Source: Stutzerimonas stutzeri (lineage in GTDB: Bacteria; Pseudomonadota; Gammaproteobacteria; Pseudomonadales; Pseudomonadaceae). From it: 64,000 bases of DNA. Each line of letters begins with the position of its first letter. Position 1 is the stretch's first letter. The notes under the pieces are model-generated. The model saw only the letters and a list, made by a program, of their open reading frames with translations, did not search any database and had not been told where the DNA came from. The stretch covers positions 2,790,001-2,854,000 of the forward strand of contig NZ_CP073105.1 in assembly GCF_018138085.1 (NCBI RefSeq), written 5' to 3'. Both the position numbers and the translations under genes were made by a program. Shown one piece after another: positions 21,070 through 29,838 of the stretch.

Positions 21070-21098
21070 ATTCTAGTGGCTCGTCTCATAGAAGTCAC
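21070..21098 (-). promoter_or_regulatory. Possible sigma-70 promoter of tig
   Basis: On the minus strand GTGACT (21098-21093), 17 bp and TAGAAT (21075-21070) precede tig by 56 bp. The -10 matches five of six positions and the -35 is weaker. Confidence 0.4.
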
Positions 21099-21282
21099 CC
21101 CGCGCGTATGCGCGCTTGCCCACTGAAACCTGCTCCGACTTCCGGCCGCTTCGACCGCAGCGACATCAACGTGAAAGCATCACTGCGAACATCATCGATA
21201 CACATGCAACGGCGGGTTCGCTGGTCTATGTTATAGAAGCGCTGATGCCAGAGCCCCTGGTGCCTTAGAGGAAGCGGCAATC

Positions 21283-21681
21283 ATGACTGACGACATTGGA
21301 AAATTGGTACTGAGGTTATCGGTGGGAGTGCTGATCCTCCTACACGGCATATCCAAGCTGCTCAACGGCGTAGATGGCATAGCCGGCATGCTGAGCGGCC
21401 ATGGTCTACCGACGTTTCTGGCCTACGGCGCATACCTGGGTGAAGTCGTTGGGCCCGTCTTGGTCATCCTTGGCCTGTTCACGCGCGTCGGCGCCGTACT
21501 CATGATTGGCAACATGCTCTTTGCCTTCGGCCTCGCCCACATGCAGCAGATCTTCTCTCTAAGCCAGACGGGCGGCTGGGCTCTTGAGTTGCAGGGAATG
21601 TTCCTCTTCGGCTCGATCGCCATTGCCCTGCTCGGGGCTGGCAGGCACAGCGTCGGCGGGCTTCATGGCCGATATAACTGA
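21283..21681 (+). CDS. DoxX family membrane protein
   Basis: A 132-residue integral membrane protein with about four helices. It has the DoxX hallmarks LSVGVLILLHGISKLLNGVDGI near the N-terminus, LGEVVGPVLVILGLFTRVGA in the middle and a C-terminal helix at about 105-121. Family members are linked to quinone oxidoreductase or stress functions, but the biochemical role of this one cannot be inferred. The ATG is preceded by GAGG. It diverges from tig across 269 bp, where only the possible tig promoter is visible. Confidence 0.85.
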   Translation: MTDDIGKLVLRLSVGVLILLHGISKLLNGVDGIAGMLSGHGLPTFLAYGAYLGEVVGPVLVILGLFTRVGAVLMIGNMLFAFGLAHMQQIFSLSQTGGWALELQGMFLFGSIAIALLGAGRHSVGGLHGRYN

Positions 21682-21790
21682 AGCATCATAGAGCGCCACC
21701 AGACGCGGGCTCGCCCGCGCCTCGGCAGCCGCGGCGATGCCCACTCGATGCAGTGGGCAATGCCTTGCGGCGTTGGCTAATATCAGTGAC

Positions 21791-22192
21791 ATGACAGCTA
21801 CGGTTCCGATTCGTCAGCCTTGCCCGCCAGCCGCATGCATTTGTGGGCGCGAGCAATTGTTGCAGACTCCGAGCACCGATCTGCGCATTCTTCGCCTGAC
21901 CCGACACGAGGAAAGCCGCCTGCTGGAGCGCTTGGAAAGCCTGACAAGCCTGGAAGATCTGGAGCATATGCAACAACGAATGTACCAGCAGCTAGGCATT
22001 CGTCTGCACATTGCGCCGGGTTTCAACGAAGTGCGCAGCATGCGAGGTATCCGCATCGAGCTGGACGACCTGCCAGGACTCTGCCGCAAGACCCGCCAGT
22101 CGATACCTGCCGCGATCAGGCGCGCATTGGAGAGGCGCCCAGAGATCGCCTATCGCCTGCTGGATGCACACGACCTGTTGCGCGACGCCTAA
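21791..22192 (+). CDS. Hypothetical protein with N-terminal Cys motif
   Basis: A 133-residue protein I do not recognise by function. It starts with MTATVPIRQP and has a cysteine-containing head (CPPAACICGRE). A charged helical middle (RILRLTRHEESRLLERLESL) and a C-terminal half rich in Arg and Leu (ALERRPEIAYRLLDAHDLL) follow. There is no signal peptide or membrane segment. The ATG at 21791 is chosen because the upstream in-frame extension lacks a ribosome binding site. Codon use resembles its neighbours, so it is probably real; CxC next to CPP could bind metal, but this is a guess. Confidence 0.6.
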   Translation: MTATVPIRQPCPPAACICGREQLLQTPSTDLRILRLTRHEESRLLERLESLTSLEDLEHMQQRMYQQLGIRLHIAPGFNEVRSMRGIRIELDDLPGLCRKTRQSIPAAIRRALERRPEIAYRLLDAHDLLRDA

Positions 22193-22555
22193 GCCCAGCC
22201 AGCACATGCTGGCTCTCATATAGGTTCGATATCGCTCCTAGCCGCCCGGGTAGCAGCATGCACGTGGCCGTCACCGTCGTAACGTTCGCCATAGACACAC
22301 CAGTAGGCACGAACATTGGCGCGTTAACTCGCTTTATTGCTTCGCTTTGGCCCGGTCCACGTTTCAGCTTGGCGGTACGCTGGAACGGCGTTCGGTTTCC
22401 TGCTGACCGCCGCGATCATGGTCTCATTTGGTCAGATCAACATCCTCTGGTTCGACCTGTTGGGGCTGTTTGCCATCGGTGTGCAATACCGGCTGAGCCG
22501 CTGGCATCGCGGAAAATCTGGAACGCCTACAAGCCTTCAATACAGGACTCAGCGT
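22193..22555 (+). other. Intergenic stretch with a possible membrane-protein remnant
   Basis: No complete gene is visible. On the plus strand one frame, open from 22328 and with its first ATG only at 22427, encodes a convincing hydrophobic stretch (GTAFGFLLTAAIMVSFGQIN then ILWFDLLGLFAIGVQY). It ends in RLSRWHRG before running antisense into the next gene. This looks like the tail of a small membrane protein that has lost its start, or an uncharacterised short protein. Nothing else stands out. Confidence 0.25.
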
Positions 22556-24703
22556 TCAGCTCCGCTGACCCCCAAGTCGCCAGCGGTGCAACCGCTCTGC
22601 CCAACCGATGGCGCGTGCCGGCCTGCGCTGCTGCCGCCAGGCAACGGCAACTACTCGACTGGCTTCTCCCAGGGTCGCCCCGAGCTGTACGGTGTTGGCG
22701 AGCTTGTTCAGCCCAAGCTTGTGCTTCATCGCCAGGACGAAGCCGGCAAGCGTCTCGCTGGCCTGATCGCCAACGATGGTGACCCCGAGGATGCGGTCCT
22801 TGCCACGCTCGGTGAGCACCTTGACGAAGCCGTCATCGGCACCCTCGGCGACCGCCCCGGCTATGGCACCGAGGCTCAGGCGAGTCACCTCGAATTCCAC
22901 TCCCAGCGCCTGTGCCTTGGCCTCGGTAAGCCCGACCGAGGCCACCTCGGGCGAGGTGAACACGGCGTGGGGTATGGCCCGCTCGCTGACCACGAACCGT
23001 TTGAAGCTTCCGAACAGTGTATTGAACGCCGCGTACCAGCCCTGGTGCTCGGCCACGTGCGGGGCGCCATATGGCCCGGCCACGCTACCCACTGCATAAA
23101 TGTTGGGGAACCGGGTCGCCAGATACTCATCGACTTCAAGACTGCCATCGTCTGCGCAACACAGCCCCAGCGTTTCCGTGCCCAGCCCATCGATATCGGC
23201 GCGCTCTCCAAGCGCCAGCAAGACGCGGTCGAACGGCAGCATCTCCTCTTCCTCGTCGTCGACAGCGCAGACCAACCGATGCTCGCCATCGACCTCCTCG
23301 ACACGCAGCGGCGACAGGCCAAGCCGTATTTGGACGCCGTCGGCAGCCAGCGCGGTCGTGATCGCCCGGGCCGCCTCCGCATCTTCTTCTTTGAGCAACC
23401 CCTCACGCTCACAGACCAGCGTGACCTGACAACCCAGCCGCTGGAACGCCTGAGCGAACTCGCAGGCGCCTGCACCTGCGCCGAGTATCAGCAGCCGCTC
23501 GGGGCGCTTCCGCAGGCTCCAGAGGTTATCGCAGGTCAACGGCTCGGCCGCCTCAAGACCAGGGATCGGCGGAATCCATGGCCGGCTACCGGTGGCGATG
23601 ACGATGGCACGAGTGGCCAGGGTGCGACCGTTCACCTCGACTTCCCAAGGGGATTTCAGCCGTCCTTCGCCCATGATCACCTCGACCCCGAGGTCGGCGT
23701 AGTGTTCGGGCGAAGCATCTTCCACCGCTTTGTCGACGAGTCGCTTCACCTGCGTCATCACCCCGGCGAAATCAACTTCATTCGCCGACTGGCTGGCCGT
23801 ACGCGGATCGTGACGCAGCGCGTGCACCCGTCCTGCAGAACTGCTCAGGGCCCTGGCCGGGACGCTGCCTTCATGCACGGCCACCCCGCCGAGACGCTGC
23901 CGTTCGATCAGGCTCACCCGCGCCTTCAATGACGCAGCGATCCGTGCGGTCGCCAAGCCGCCGGTGCCGCCGCCGATAACCACCAGATTGCGTTCGAAGC
24001 GCTTGGGCTTGCGCCAGCCCCGGTAGGCCTTGCGAGCCTTGTATAGCGTCAGCAACCGGGTAGCCAGGATAGGAAACACCGCCAGCAGCACCAGCGTGCC
24101 AATCATGCTCGGTGAAAGAATGCCGGACAGCGATTTCAGGCGGACCAACTGCTGCCCAGCATTCACATAGATGGCATGCCCCGGCAGCATGCCCAGCTGA
24201 GTGGTCCACCAGAAGGTCCACATACTCACCCGAGTCAGGCCCAGCGCCGGGTTCAGCAGCACGAAGGGCACCAGCGGAATCAGCCTCAGCGAGACCAGGT
24301 AGAAGGTGCCGTCGCGCGCCAACCCCTTGTTAATGCCGGTTATCTGCTTGCCGAAGCGCTTCTGCACCCAATCGCGCAGCATGAAGCGGCTGATCAGCAT
24401 GGCGATCACGGCACCGACGTTCGATGCGATCGAGACCAGCAGCGTGCCTTCCAATAGTCCGAACAGGGCGCCAGCCAACAGCGTCAGCACCACGGTACCG
24501 GGGAAAGACAGCGCAGTGAGCGCGGCATAGCCGAAAAAGAACACCCCACGCGCCCACCAGGGATGAGCCTGCACCTGTCCATGCAAAGCGCCGCTATGCG
24601 CCTTGATCGACTCGAGCGTCAGGTACTCGCCAAGATCGAAGATGAAGAAGCAGGCGACCGCTGCGATCAGCAGAGCCAGAATGATGAGTCGGCTGGCCTT
24701 CAT
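22556..24703 (-). CDS. Bifunctional TVP38/TMEM64-family membrane domain fused to FAD-dependent oxidoreductase
   Basis: A 715-residue fusion. Residues 1-230 form a SNARE-associated/TVP38-type membrane domain with several helices and the family stretch GYAALTALSFPGTVVLTLLAG. Residues about 238-700 form a pyridine-nucleotide-disulfide reductase fold, with the FAD motif GGGTGGLATARIAASLKARV at 244-263, an NAD-binding GAGAGACEFAQAF and NIYAVGSVAGP. The segment that carries the redox disulfide in this family (GGxCxxxGCxPSK) reads GGVAVHEGSVPARAL (272-286). Both cysteines are replaced, by A275 and S280, and the usual C-terminal HPT appears as GAT. It therefore probably binds FAD and NAD(P)H but cannot work as a disulfide reductase. 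The substrate is unknown. Confidence 0.85.
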   Translation of the reverse strand: MKASRLIILALLIAAVACFFIFDLGEYLTLESIKAHSGALHGQVQAHPWWARGVFFFGYAALTALSFPGTVVLTLLAGALFGLLEGTLLVSIASNVGAVIAMLISRFMLRDWVQKRFGKQITGINKGLARDGTFYLVSLRLIPLVPFVLLNPALGLTRVSMWTFWWTTQLGMLPGHAIYVNAGQQLVRLKSLSGILSPSMIGTLVLLAVFPILATRLLTLYKARKAYRGWRKPKRFERNLVVIGGGTGGLATARIAASLKARVSLIERQRLGGVAVHEGSVPARALSSSAGRVHALRHDPRTASQSANEVDFAGVMTQVKRLVDKAVEDASPEHYADLGVEVIMGEGRLKSPWEVEVNGRTLATRAIVIATGSRPWIPPIPGLEAAEPLTCDNLWSLRKRPERLLILGAGAGACEFAQAFQRLGCQVTLVCEREGLLKEEDAEAARAITTALAADGVQIRLGLSPLRVEEVDGEHRLVCAVDDEEEEMLPFDRVLLALGERADIDGLGTETLGLCCADDGSLEVDEYLATRFPNIYAVGSVAGPYGAPHVAEHQGWYAAFNTLFGSFKRFVVSERAIPHAVFTSPEVASVGLTEAKAQALGVEFEVTRLSLGAIAGAVAEGADDGFVKVLTERGKDRILGVTIVGDQASETLAGFVLAMKHKLGLNKLANTVQLGATLGEASRVVAVAWRQQRRPARAIGWAERLHRWRLGGQRS

Positions 24704-25151
24704 TCGCGCGCAGGCCTCTTCGGCTCAGACACAAACTGTGGCAAGACGCGGTGAAATTTGAGGTTACAGCGGTAGGCATGCATCAATGAAGCGCTCTCGT
24801 GCGGCTCAACCCTTGGAGCCTGCAAGCGCGCGGTCGTTCCGAAGCGGCTCGTTCAAGCTGCGGCGCCCGGGAGAAAACGTCATCCATTGCGACATAGCGC
24901 TCACTGACACCTTCTGCGATAGTTGTCCGACCAGTCGCATTGCGGCTGGCACACCCTTGCCCACAAGGCATTCGGTGCTCATGACGCGATATGCGCTTCG
25001 CTGCCAGTACCTGGGCAGTCTGCCGCGTCCTGTTTTCGCGCTACCCGCGCGTCCCAATGGCCAATCCGCCATTGCCGAGCCCGCCGCTGTTCGCCAGCGC
25101 CCGGCCGTTCGCCGATAAAAACCAAAAGACCGATCCGAACAAGGACGCCCC
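24704..25151. other. 448-bp divergent intergenic region, no gene seen
   Basis: It separates the flavoprotein (minus) from the first TRAP operon (plus). The plus frame open over 24786-25118 has an Arg/Pro/Ala-rich, non-biological composition. A sigma-54-like pair TGGCAC/TTGC at 24947-24960 has a spacer one base too short. I see no convincing promoter or structured RNA. Confidence 0.4.
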
Positions 25152-26150
25152 ATGAAACTGACCCGTTGCTTCACCGCGCTGGCCGTCGCTGCCACATTGT
25201 CTGCGAGCTTCTCTGCCGCTGCTCGCGAGTATTCCGTCTCCACCGTGCTCTCCGACGCCTTCCCCTGGGGCCAGGCCGCGCAAAAATGGGCCGATCTGGT
25301 CGAGGAGCGCTCCAAGGGGGAAATCACCCTGCGGGTTTACCCCAATGCCCAGCTGGTCGCCGGCGATCAGACGAAAGAATTCTCGGCCATGCGCTCGGGC
25401 CTGATCGACATGGCGGTCGGCTCGACCATCAACTGGTCGCCGCAAGTGCCGGAGCTGAACCTGTTCTCGCTGCCTTTCCTGATGACCGACAATGCCGACC
25501 TCGACGCCATCACCCAGGGCGAGGCCGGCAAGCAGGCATTCGATGCGATCGAAAAGCGTGGCATCGTCCCGCTGGCCTGGGGCGAGAACGGCTTCCGCGA
25601 GTTGTCCAACTCCGTCAAACCGATACGAACCCCTGCGGACCTGGCGGGCCTGAAGATCCGGGTGGTCGGCTCGCCGTTGTTCCAGGACACCTTCACCGCG
25701 CTGGGCGCCAACCCCACACAGATGAGCTGGGCCGATGCCAAGCCGGCTCTCACCACCGGCGCCGTCGATGGCCAAGAGAATCCGCTGTCGGTATTTGACG
25801 TCGCGCGGGTCGACCAAGTCGGCCAAAAGCACCTGACGCTCTGGCATTACATGGCCGATCCACTGATCTTCGCGGTGAACCAGCGCGTCTGGAAGCAGCT
25901 GCCGGAAGCTGACCGCGAGCTGCTCCGTCAGGCGGCCATCGATGCCGGCAAGTGGGAAATCGAACTGTCGCGCAGCGGTGAAGCCAAGCGTCTGGACGAC
26001 ATTCGCGCACGCGGCGTGGACGTGGTCGAACTGACCGCTGAAGAGCATGAAGCCTTCGTCGAAGCGACCCGCAGCGTGCACCAGAACTGGACGCCGAAGA
26101 TCGGCGCAAAACTGGTCGACGCCGCTCGCACCGCCATTACCGCCGAGTAA
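25152..26150 (+). CDS. TRAP transporter substrate-binding protein (DctP family)
   Basis: A 332-residue periplasmic binding protein with a signal peptide (MKLTRCFTALAVAATLSASFSAAA). Family features are FPWGQAAQKWADLVEERSKG near the N-terminus, LAGLKIRVVGSPLFQDT with the conserved ligand-contacting Arg, and AVDGQENPLSVF. It should bind a carboxylate ligand for the DctQM module that follows; the exact ligand cannot be told from the sequence. AAGGA precedes the ATG. A strong hairpin lies ten bases after the stop, before dctQ. Confidence 0.9.
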   Translation: MKLTRCFTALAVAATLSASFSAAAREYSVSTVLSDAFPWGQAAQKWADLVEERSKGEITLRVYPNAQLVAGDQTKEFSAMRSGLIDMAVGSTINWSPQVPELNLFSLPFLMTDNADLDAITQGEAGKQAFDAIEKRGIVPLAWGENGFRELSNSVKPIRTPADLAGLKIRVVGSPLFQDTFTALGANPTQMSWADAKPALTTGAVDGQENPLSVFDVARVDQVGQKHLTLWHYMADPLIFAVNQRVWKQLPEADRELLRQAAIDAGKWEIELSRSGEAKRLDDIRARGVDVVELTAEEHEAFVEATRSVHQNWTPKIGAKLVDAARTAITAE

Positions 26151-26160
26151 ACCGTTCTGC

Positions 26161-26181
26161 CCGGCGGCGCCACGCCGCCGG
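26161..26181 (+). repeat. Perfect hairpin between TRAP dctP and dctQ
   Basis: CCGGCGGC / GCCGCCGG with a five-base loop and no T run. Hairpins after a binding-protein gene often stabilise its mRNA relative to the membrane genes. Confidence 0.6.
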
Positions 26182-26194
26182 TTTCGAGGAAACC

Positions 26195-26671
26195 ATGAAC
26201 AATCGACAGGACGCGCGCCTTGAGCGCGTGCTGGCCACGCTGGCGCTGGTGATCATCAGCCTGATCAGCTTGGCCAACGTTGTGGTCCGCTATTTCACCG
26301 ACGCCTCCTTTGCCTTTACCGAAGAGTTTTCCGTCTTCCTTCTGGTCATCCTGACCTTCGCCGGTGCAAGCGTCGCCATCCGCAGTAACCGCCACATTCG
26401 CATCGGCCTGATCGAGCGGCTTTTCCCCCAACTGCGCACTCCGCTGATCGTCGTGCAGTGGATCGCCAGCATGCTGGTCCTCGGGTTGGTGATCTGGTTC
26501 GGCGGGCAGTTCGCGCTGGAAGAGTACCAATGGGATTCGGAGTCGCCGGGCCTGGGCCTGCCGAACTGGTGGTACGTGATCTGGCTGCCGCTGCTGGGGT
26601 TGGCGATGGCTGTGCGGCTGAGCCAGATGACCCTCGACCGCCTGAACGGGAGACTGCCTGATGAGCCCTGA
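26195..26671 (+). CDS. TRAP transporter small permease subunit (DctQ)
   Basis: A 158-residue inner-membrane protein with four predicted helices. It starts with LERVLATLALVIISLISLANVVVRYF and contains the family pattern EEFSVFLLVILTFAGASVAIRSNRHI (about 45-70). It forms a complex with the DctM channel encoded downstream and overlaps dctM by 11 bases, so the two are translationally coupled. CGAGGAAACC precedes the ATG. Confidence 0.9.
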   Translation: MNNRQDARLERVLATLALVIISLISLANVVVRYFTDASFAFTEEFSVFLLVILTFAGASVAIRSNRHIRIGLIERLFPQLRTPLIVVQWIASMLVLGLVIWFGGQFALEEYQWDSESPGLGLPNWWYVIWLPLLGLAMAVRLSQMTLDRLNGRLPDEP

Positions 26672-27956
26672 TGCATGGATGCTCGCCAGCTTTTTGCTCA
26701 TGCTCCTGATCGGCGTGCCGGTCGCTTTTTCTCTGGCATTGTCCGGCGCCATCGGCATCCTGGCCGGGCTGTCACCGGACATGCTGGCAACGCTCGGCAC
26801 CAACACCTATAACGGTGTCGCCAAATACCCGCTGATCGCGATCCCGCTGTTCATCCTGACCGGTCTGGTATTCGAGAAATCCGGCGTGGCTTTGCGCCTG
26901 GTGCGCTTCGCGCAGGCATTGATCGGCCCGCGCCACGGCGGCCTGGCTATGGTCGCGATACTGGTTTGCCTGATCATGGGTGGAATGAGCGGGTCAGGCC
27001 CGGCAGACGCTGCCGCGGTAGCCATGGTAATGCTGCCGAGCATGACCCGAGCCGGCTACCCGAAGCCATTCTCGGCCACGCTGATCGCCGCTTCTGCGTC
27101 CACGGCGATCCTGATTCCGCCTTCGATCGCGTTGATCCTTTACTCGATCGTCGTGCCGGGTGTAGACCTGCGTGCACTGTTCGCAGCCGGACTGTTTCCC
27201 GGGATCATCGCCGGCCTGGTCTTGCTGCTGCCGGCCTGGCTGCTGTCGCGCCGTAATGGCTGGGAAGATCCGGAACACACCGAGCGCCCGCCGCTGGCCG
27301 AAAGCTTCCGCCAGGCGCTGCCGGCGTTGTTCGCGCCAGTACTGATCCTCGGCGGTCTTCGCAGCGGCCTTTTCACGCCGACCGAAGCGGCCGTCGCCGG
27401 CGTTACCTATGGTGTGCTGGTCGGCCTGTTCGTCACCCGCGAACTGGACTGGCGTAACCTGTGGCGCCTCTGCGGCGAGGCGGCCGTTATCTCCGGGGTC
27501 GTTATGCTGATCATCGCCTTGGCGGGCATCTTCGCCTGGGCCGGCACGATGCTCGGCACCTTCCGCCATCTCGCCGAATGGCTGATCTCGCTCTCGGACA
27601 ACGGCGCGGTGTTGCTGCTATTGGTGATGGTCGCCGTACTGTTGGCAGGCATGCTGCTGGATGCGATATCGATCTATCTGATCCTCATGCCGATACTGAT
27701 TCCAGTCATGCAGCACTTTGGCTGGAATCCGGTGTGGTTCGGCATCCTGCTGGCGATGAACATCGCCATCGGGCAGTTCACTCCGCCGGTGGCGATTAAC
27801 CTGATGGTCACTGCCGAAGTGGCGCGCATACGCCTGGAGCAGACGGTTGGCTGGGCGTTGCTTTTCGTGCTGGTGATGGGCAGTGCGCTGGTGTTGGTGG
27901 CGATCTTCCCTGAAATCGCGCTGTGGCTACCGAGAGTGTTGGGGTATGCGGTCTAG
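26661..27956 (+). CDS. TRAP transporter large permease subunit (DctM)
   Basis: A 431-residue, roughly 12-helix elevator-type channel that couples Na+ entry to uptake of the DctP-bound substrate. Family motifs are FILTGLVFEKSG, MGGMSGSGPADAAAVAMVML with the conserved Ser/Gly region, and AASASTAILIPPSIALILY. A second, related repeat contains FTPTEAAVAGVTYG and IGQFTPPVAINLMV. It completes a P-Q-M set in the usual order. Confidence 0.93.
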   Translation: MSPDAWMLASFLLMLLIGVPVAFSLALSGAIGILAGLSPDMLATLGTNTYNGVAKYPLIAIPLFILTGLVFEKSGVALRLVRFAQALIGPRHGGLAMVAILVCLIMGGMSGSGPADAAAVAMVMLPSMTRAGYPKPFSATLIAASASTAILIPPSIALILYSIVVPGVDLRALFAAGLFPGIIAGLVLLLPAWLLSRRNGWEDPEHTERPPLAESFRQALPALFAPVLILGGLRSGLFTPTEAAVAGVTYGVLVGLFVTRELDWRNLWRLCGEAAVISGVVMLIIALAGIFAWAGTMLGTFRHLAEWLISLSDNGAVLLLLVMVAVLLAGMLLDAISIYLILMPILIPVMQHFGWNPVWFGILLAMNIAIGQFTPPVAINLMVTAEVARIRLEQTVGWALLFVLVMGSALVLVAIFPEIALWLPRVLGYAV

Positions 27957-28342
27957 GGTGTATCCCAGGTCGCAGCACTAGGGGCTGCAGAAGCCGATGC
28001 CGCAAGGCGAGCTGCCTTTTGAAGTCATTGAAGCGCCAGCAAGGCACTGGCAAGACCTGCAACAGGGTGTTGCCGCTGACGCTCTTCAACAGCAGCCTTC
28101 AACAGCCCGGTGAGCAGCGGCTCTCACGAGCCAAACCGGGCCAGATACAGAAGCGTGGCCGGCGATCCCGCCATGCATAGCCGGCCGGCAAAGGGGGTAG
28201 CTGAAGGGTGCAGCCCAAGCTGGAAGCCAGAGCGCAGCCCTGCGGTCTGCATTCGCCGCGGGGCGCGCCTCCCACCCGTTTGATGGTCTGGTGATCCGTC
28301 GAGCGCCGGAACGGCACCGCATTCCAGCACTCGACAGCGGTC
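27957..28342. other. 386-bp region between convergent genes, weak terminator only
   Basis: No gene is seen; open frames here have shadow-like composition. A small stem AAGGC/GCCTT followed by TT at 28004-28020 could terminate the TRAP operon weakly. GGCTC/GAGCC pairs near 28120-28132 without a T run. Confidence 0.35.
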
Positions 28343-29578
28343 TCAACTGCCCAGCGCGACCATTCCGACAGGCCCAATGCTACTCGGCGCGACTGTCCGA
28401 GCTGCGGCAGCGGCGCGCTCTGCACGCTGCTGCATGACGATATCCAGGGCACGGCTCGGCAGGATGTCGATGTCGTCGAAGGTGATCAGCTGACCCGGCT
28501 CGACGGCGCGTTTGAGCGCTGTCTTTCGCAACAGGCCGATCGGCACATGATCCGGATTCTGGTCGAGCCTGAGTGCTTCACCGCGGAACTGGAACCCGCC
28601 GATGCCACGCTCGATCAGTTCGCCAGGACGCATGGCCCGCTTGGCCACGGCGCCGACGCCCAGTGTCGGTGCCGTCGAGTTGTTCAACAACACGCCACCG
28701 CCATTGAGCACACGCCTTACGGTCTTGCCGACTTCCAGCGAGCACAGGTGGAACGGGCGAACCAGGGTGTAGTAAGGGCCTGGGCCGAGCTTGAAGTACT
28801 CGATTGCGGCCTGCTGATTTTCGTCATGTCGGCAGACGAGAAACACGCCTCCCGCCGGATAGCCAGATGGAATGACGTAATCGACGAAGGGTTGCCCGAG
28901 ACGCTCGGCCATCAGGCCCAGCAGATTGCCGGTTTCGGTCAGGTTGGTCGAGGCCAGGCCTTCCAGGCCCTGCCGGGTAATGGTTGCACCGAGGCCATTG
29001 CCGACGATCACCTGTTCGATCTGCACCTTGGTGCCGTCGGTGAACGAGGTGGTCTGATCGATGCTGATGCCCTGACGCTTCGACCAGTAGGCCATGTCTT
29101 CCAGCGTCGGATCGTGATTCAGATAGCCCTTCATGTTGCCGTAGACCAGCGGCTTGAAGCCCATCATCAAGGCTTCTTCGTGCAGCGCCGCCAGCGAGCC
29201 TGGCTGGTCACCCTCAGCCTCGGTGAGAAAGCCTTTGCCGGCGAGATAGGAGCCGGTGGTGACTTGCAGCTCCGCATTGACGGTAACGACCGGCAGACCG
29301 GCTTCGAAAGCGCGCTCGATGACCTCCGTTCCGTGGAAAACATCACCACTGCATTCGACGATCAGATCGGCGTTGTCGATCATCTGGTCGATGGAGTTCG
29401 TGAGACGGTCGGCCAGCGGGAAATCGCTGAAGGAATTCAGCGGGCGGCGGGTCAATACGCGGGTAATTTCCAGATCCTGGTAATGCTGCTTGATCAGCCG
29501 GATGAAACAATGGGCGATCATTCCTGTGCCGGATACACCGATCTTCTTGATGTGTGAGGTAGACATAAGCGAATCCAT
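28343..29578 (-). CDS. NAD(P)-binding homoserine-dehydrogenase-like oxidoreductase with C-terminal SAF domain
   Basis: A protein of about 411 residues. The N-terminal Rossmann motif is KKIGVSGTGMIAHCFIRLIK, followed by NADLIVECSGDVFHG, typical of homoserine-dehydrogenase or aspartate-dehydrogenase-like folds. The C-terminal third (AKRAMRPGELIERGIGGFQF...PGQLITFDDIDILPSRALD) looks like a SAF domain. Proteins with this architecture are predicted to act in sugar-acid or amino-acid side pathways, but I cannot name the substrate. The start is uncertain: ATG at 29578 or ATG at 29566, neither with a clear ribosome binding site. It is isolated between the TRAP operon and tpx. Confidence 0.75.
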   Translation of the reverse strand: MDSLMSTSHIKKIGVSGTGMIAHCFIRLIKQHYQDLEITRVLTRRPLNSFSDFPLADRLTNSIDQMIDNADLIVECSGDVFHGTEVIERAFEAGLPVVTVNAELQVTTGSYLAGKGFLTEAEGDQPGSLAALHEEALMMGFKPLVYGNMKGYLNHDPTLEDMAYWSKRQGISIDQTTSFTDGTKVQIEQVIVGNGLGATITRQGLEGLASTNLTETGNLLGLMAERLGQPFVDYVIPSGYPAGGVFLVCRHDENQQAAIEYFKLGPGPYYTLVRPFHLCSLEVGKTVRRVLNGGGVLLNNSTAPTLGVGAVAKRAMRPGELIERGIGGFQFRGEALRLDQNPDHVPIGLLRKTALKRAVEPGQLITFDDIDILPSRALDIVMQQRAERAAAAARTVAPSSIGPVGMVALGS

Positions 29579-29784
29579 TCAATGGGCAACGAAAGCTCAG
29601 ACCGCAGCGGCAGGAAAAGATTTTGTAGCAATAAAAATAATCTGGCCTAAAGCCATCGCCTGCCCCAGCTGCGCTCATGGAGCGGTGGACAGTTCCAAGC
29701 TAAGCGTTAAGAGCGCGATCCAGCCAATTGATTAATGGCTGCAAGAAAGGAGACGAAAGTTGATTTTTTGTCGCCAGAGCCAAG

Positions 29785-29814
29785 ACGTAAAGGAGGCGGC
29801 ATTGCACCGCCCCC
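29785..29814 (-). terminator. Probable terminator of tpx
   Basis: On the minus strand GGGGGCGG / CCGCCTCC forms an eight-base stem (one G-T) with a seven-base loop, followed by TTTACG. It lies 24 bp after the tpx stop. Confidence 0.55.
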
Positions 29815-29838
29815 TATCATGTGTGGTAGCCGTCAGCT

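Noticed and set aside
24947..24960. Sigma-54-like element TGGCAC-N4-TTGC before the first TRAP operon
   Set aside because: The spacer is four bases; sigma-54 requires five here, and a one-base shortening normally abolishes activity.
28004..28020. Terminator for the first TRAP operon (AAGGC/GCCTT plus TT)
   Set aside because: A five-base stem with a short T run is too weak to call as a separate feature; it is mentioned only in the gap entry.
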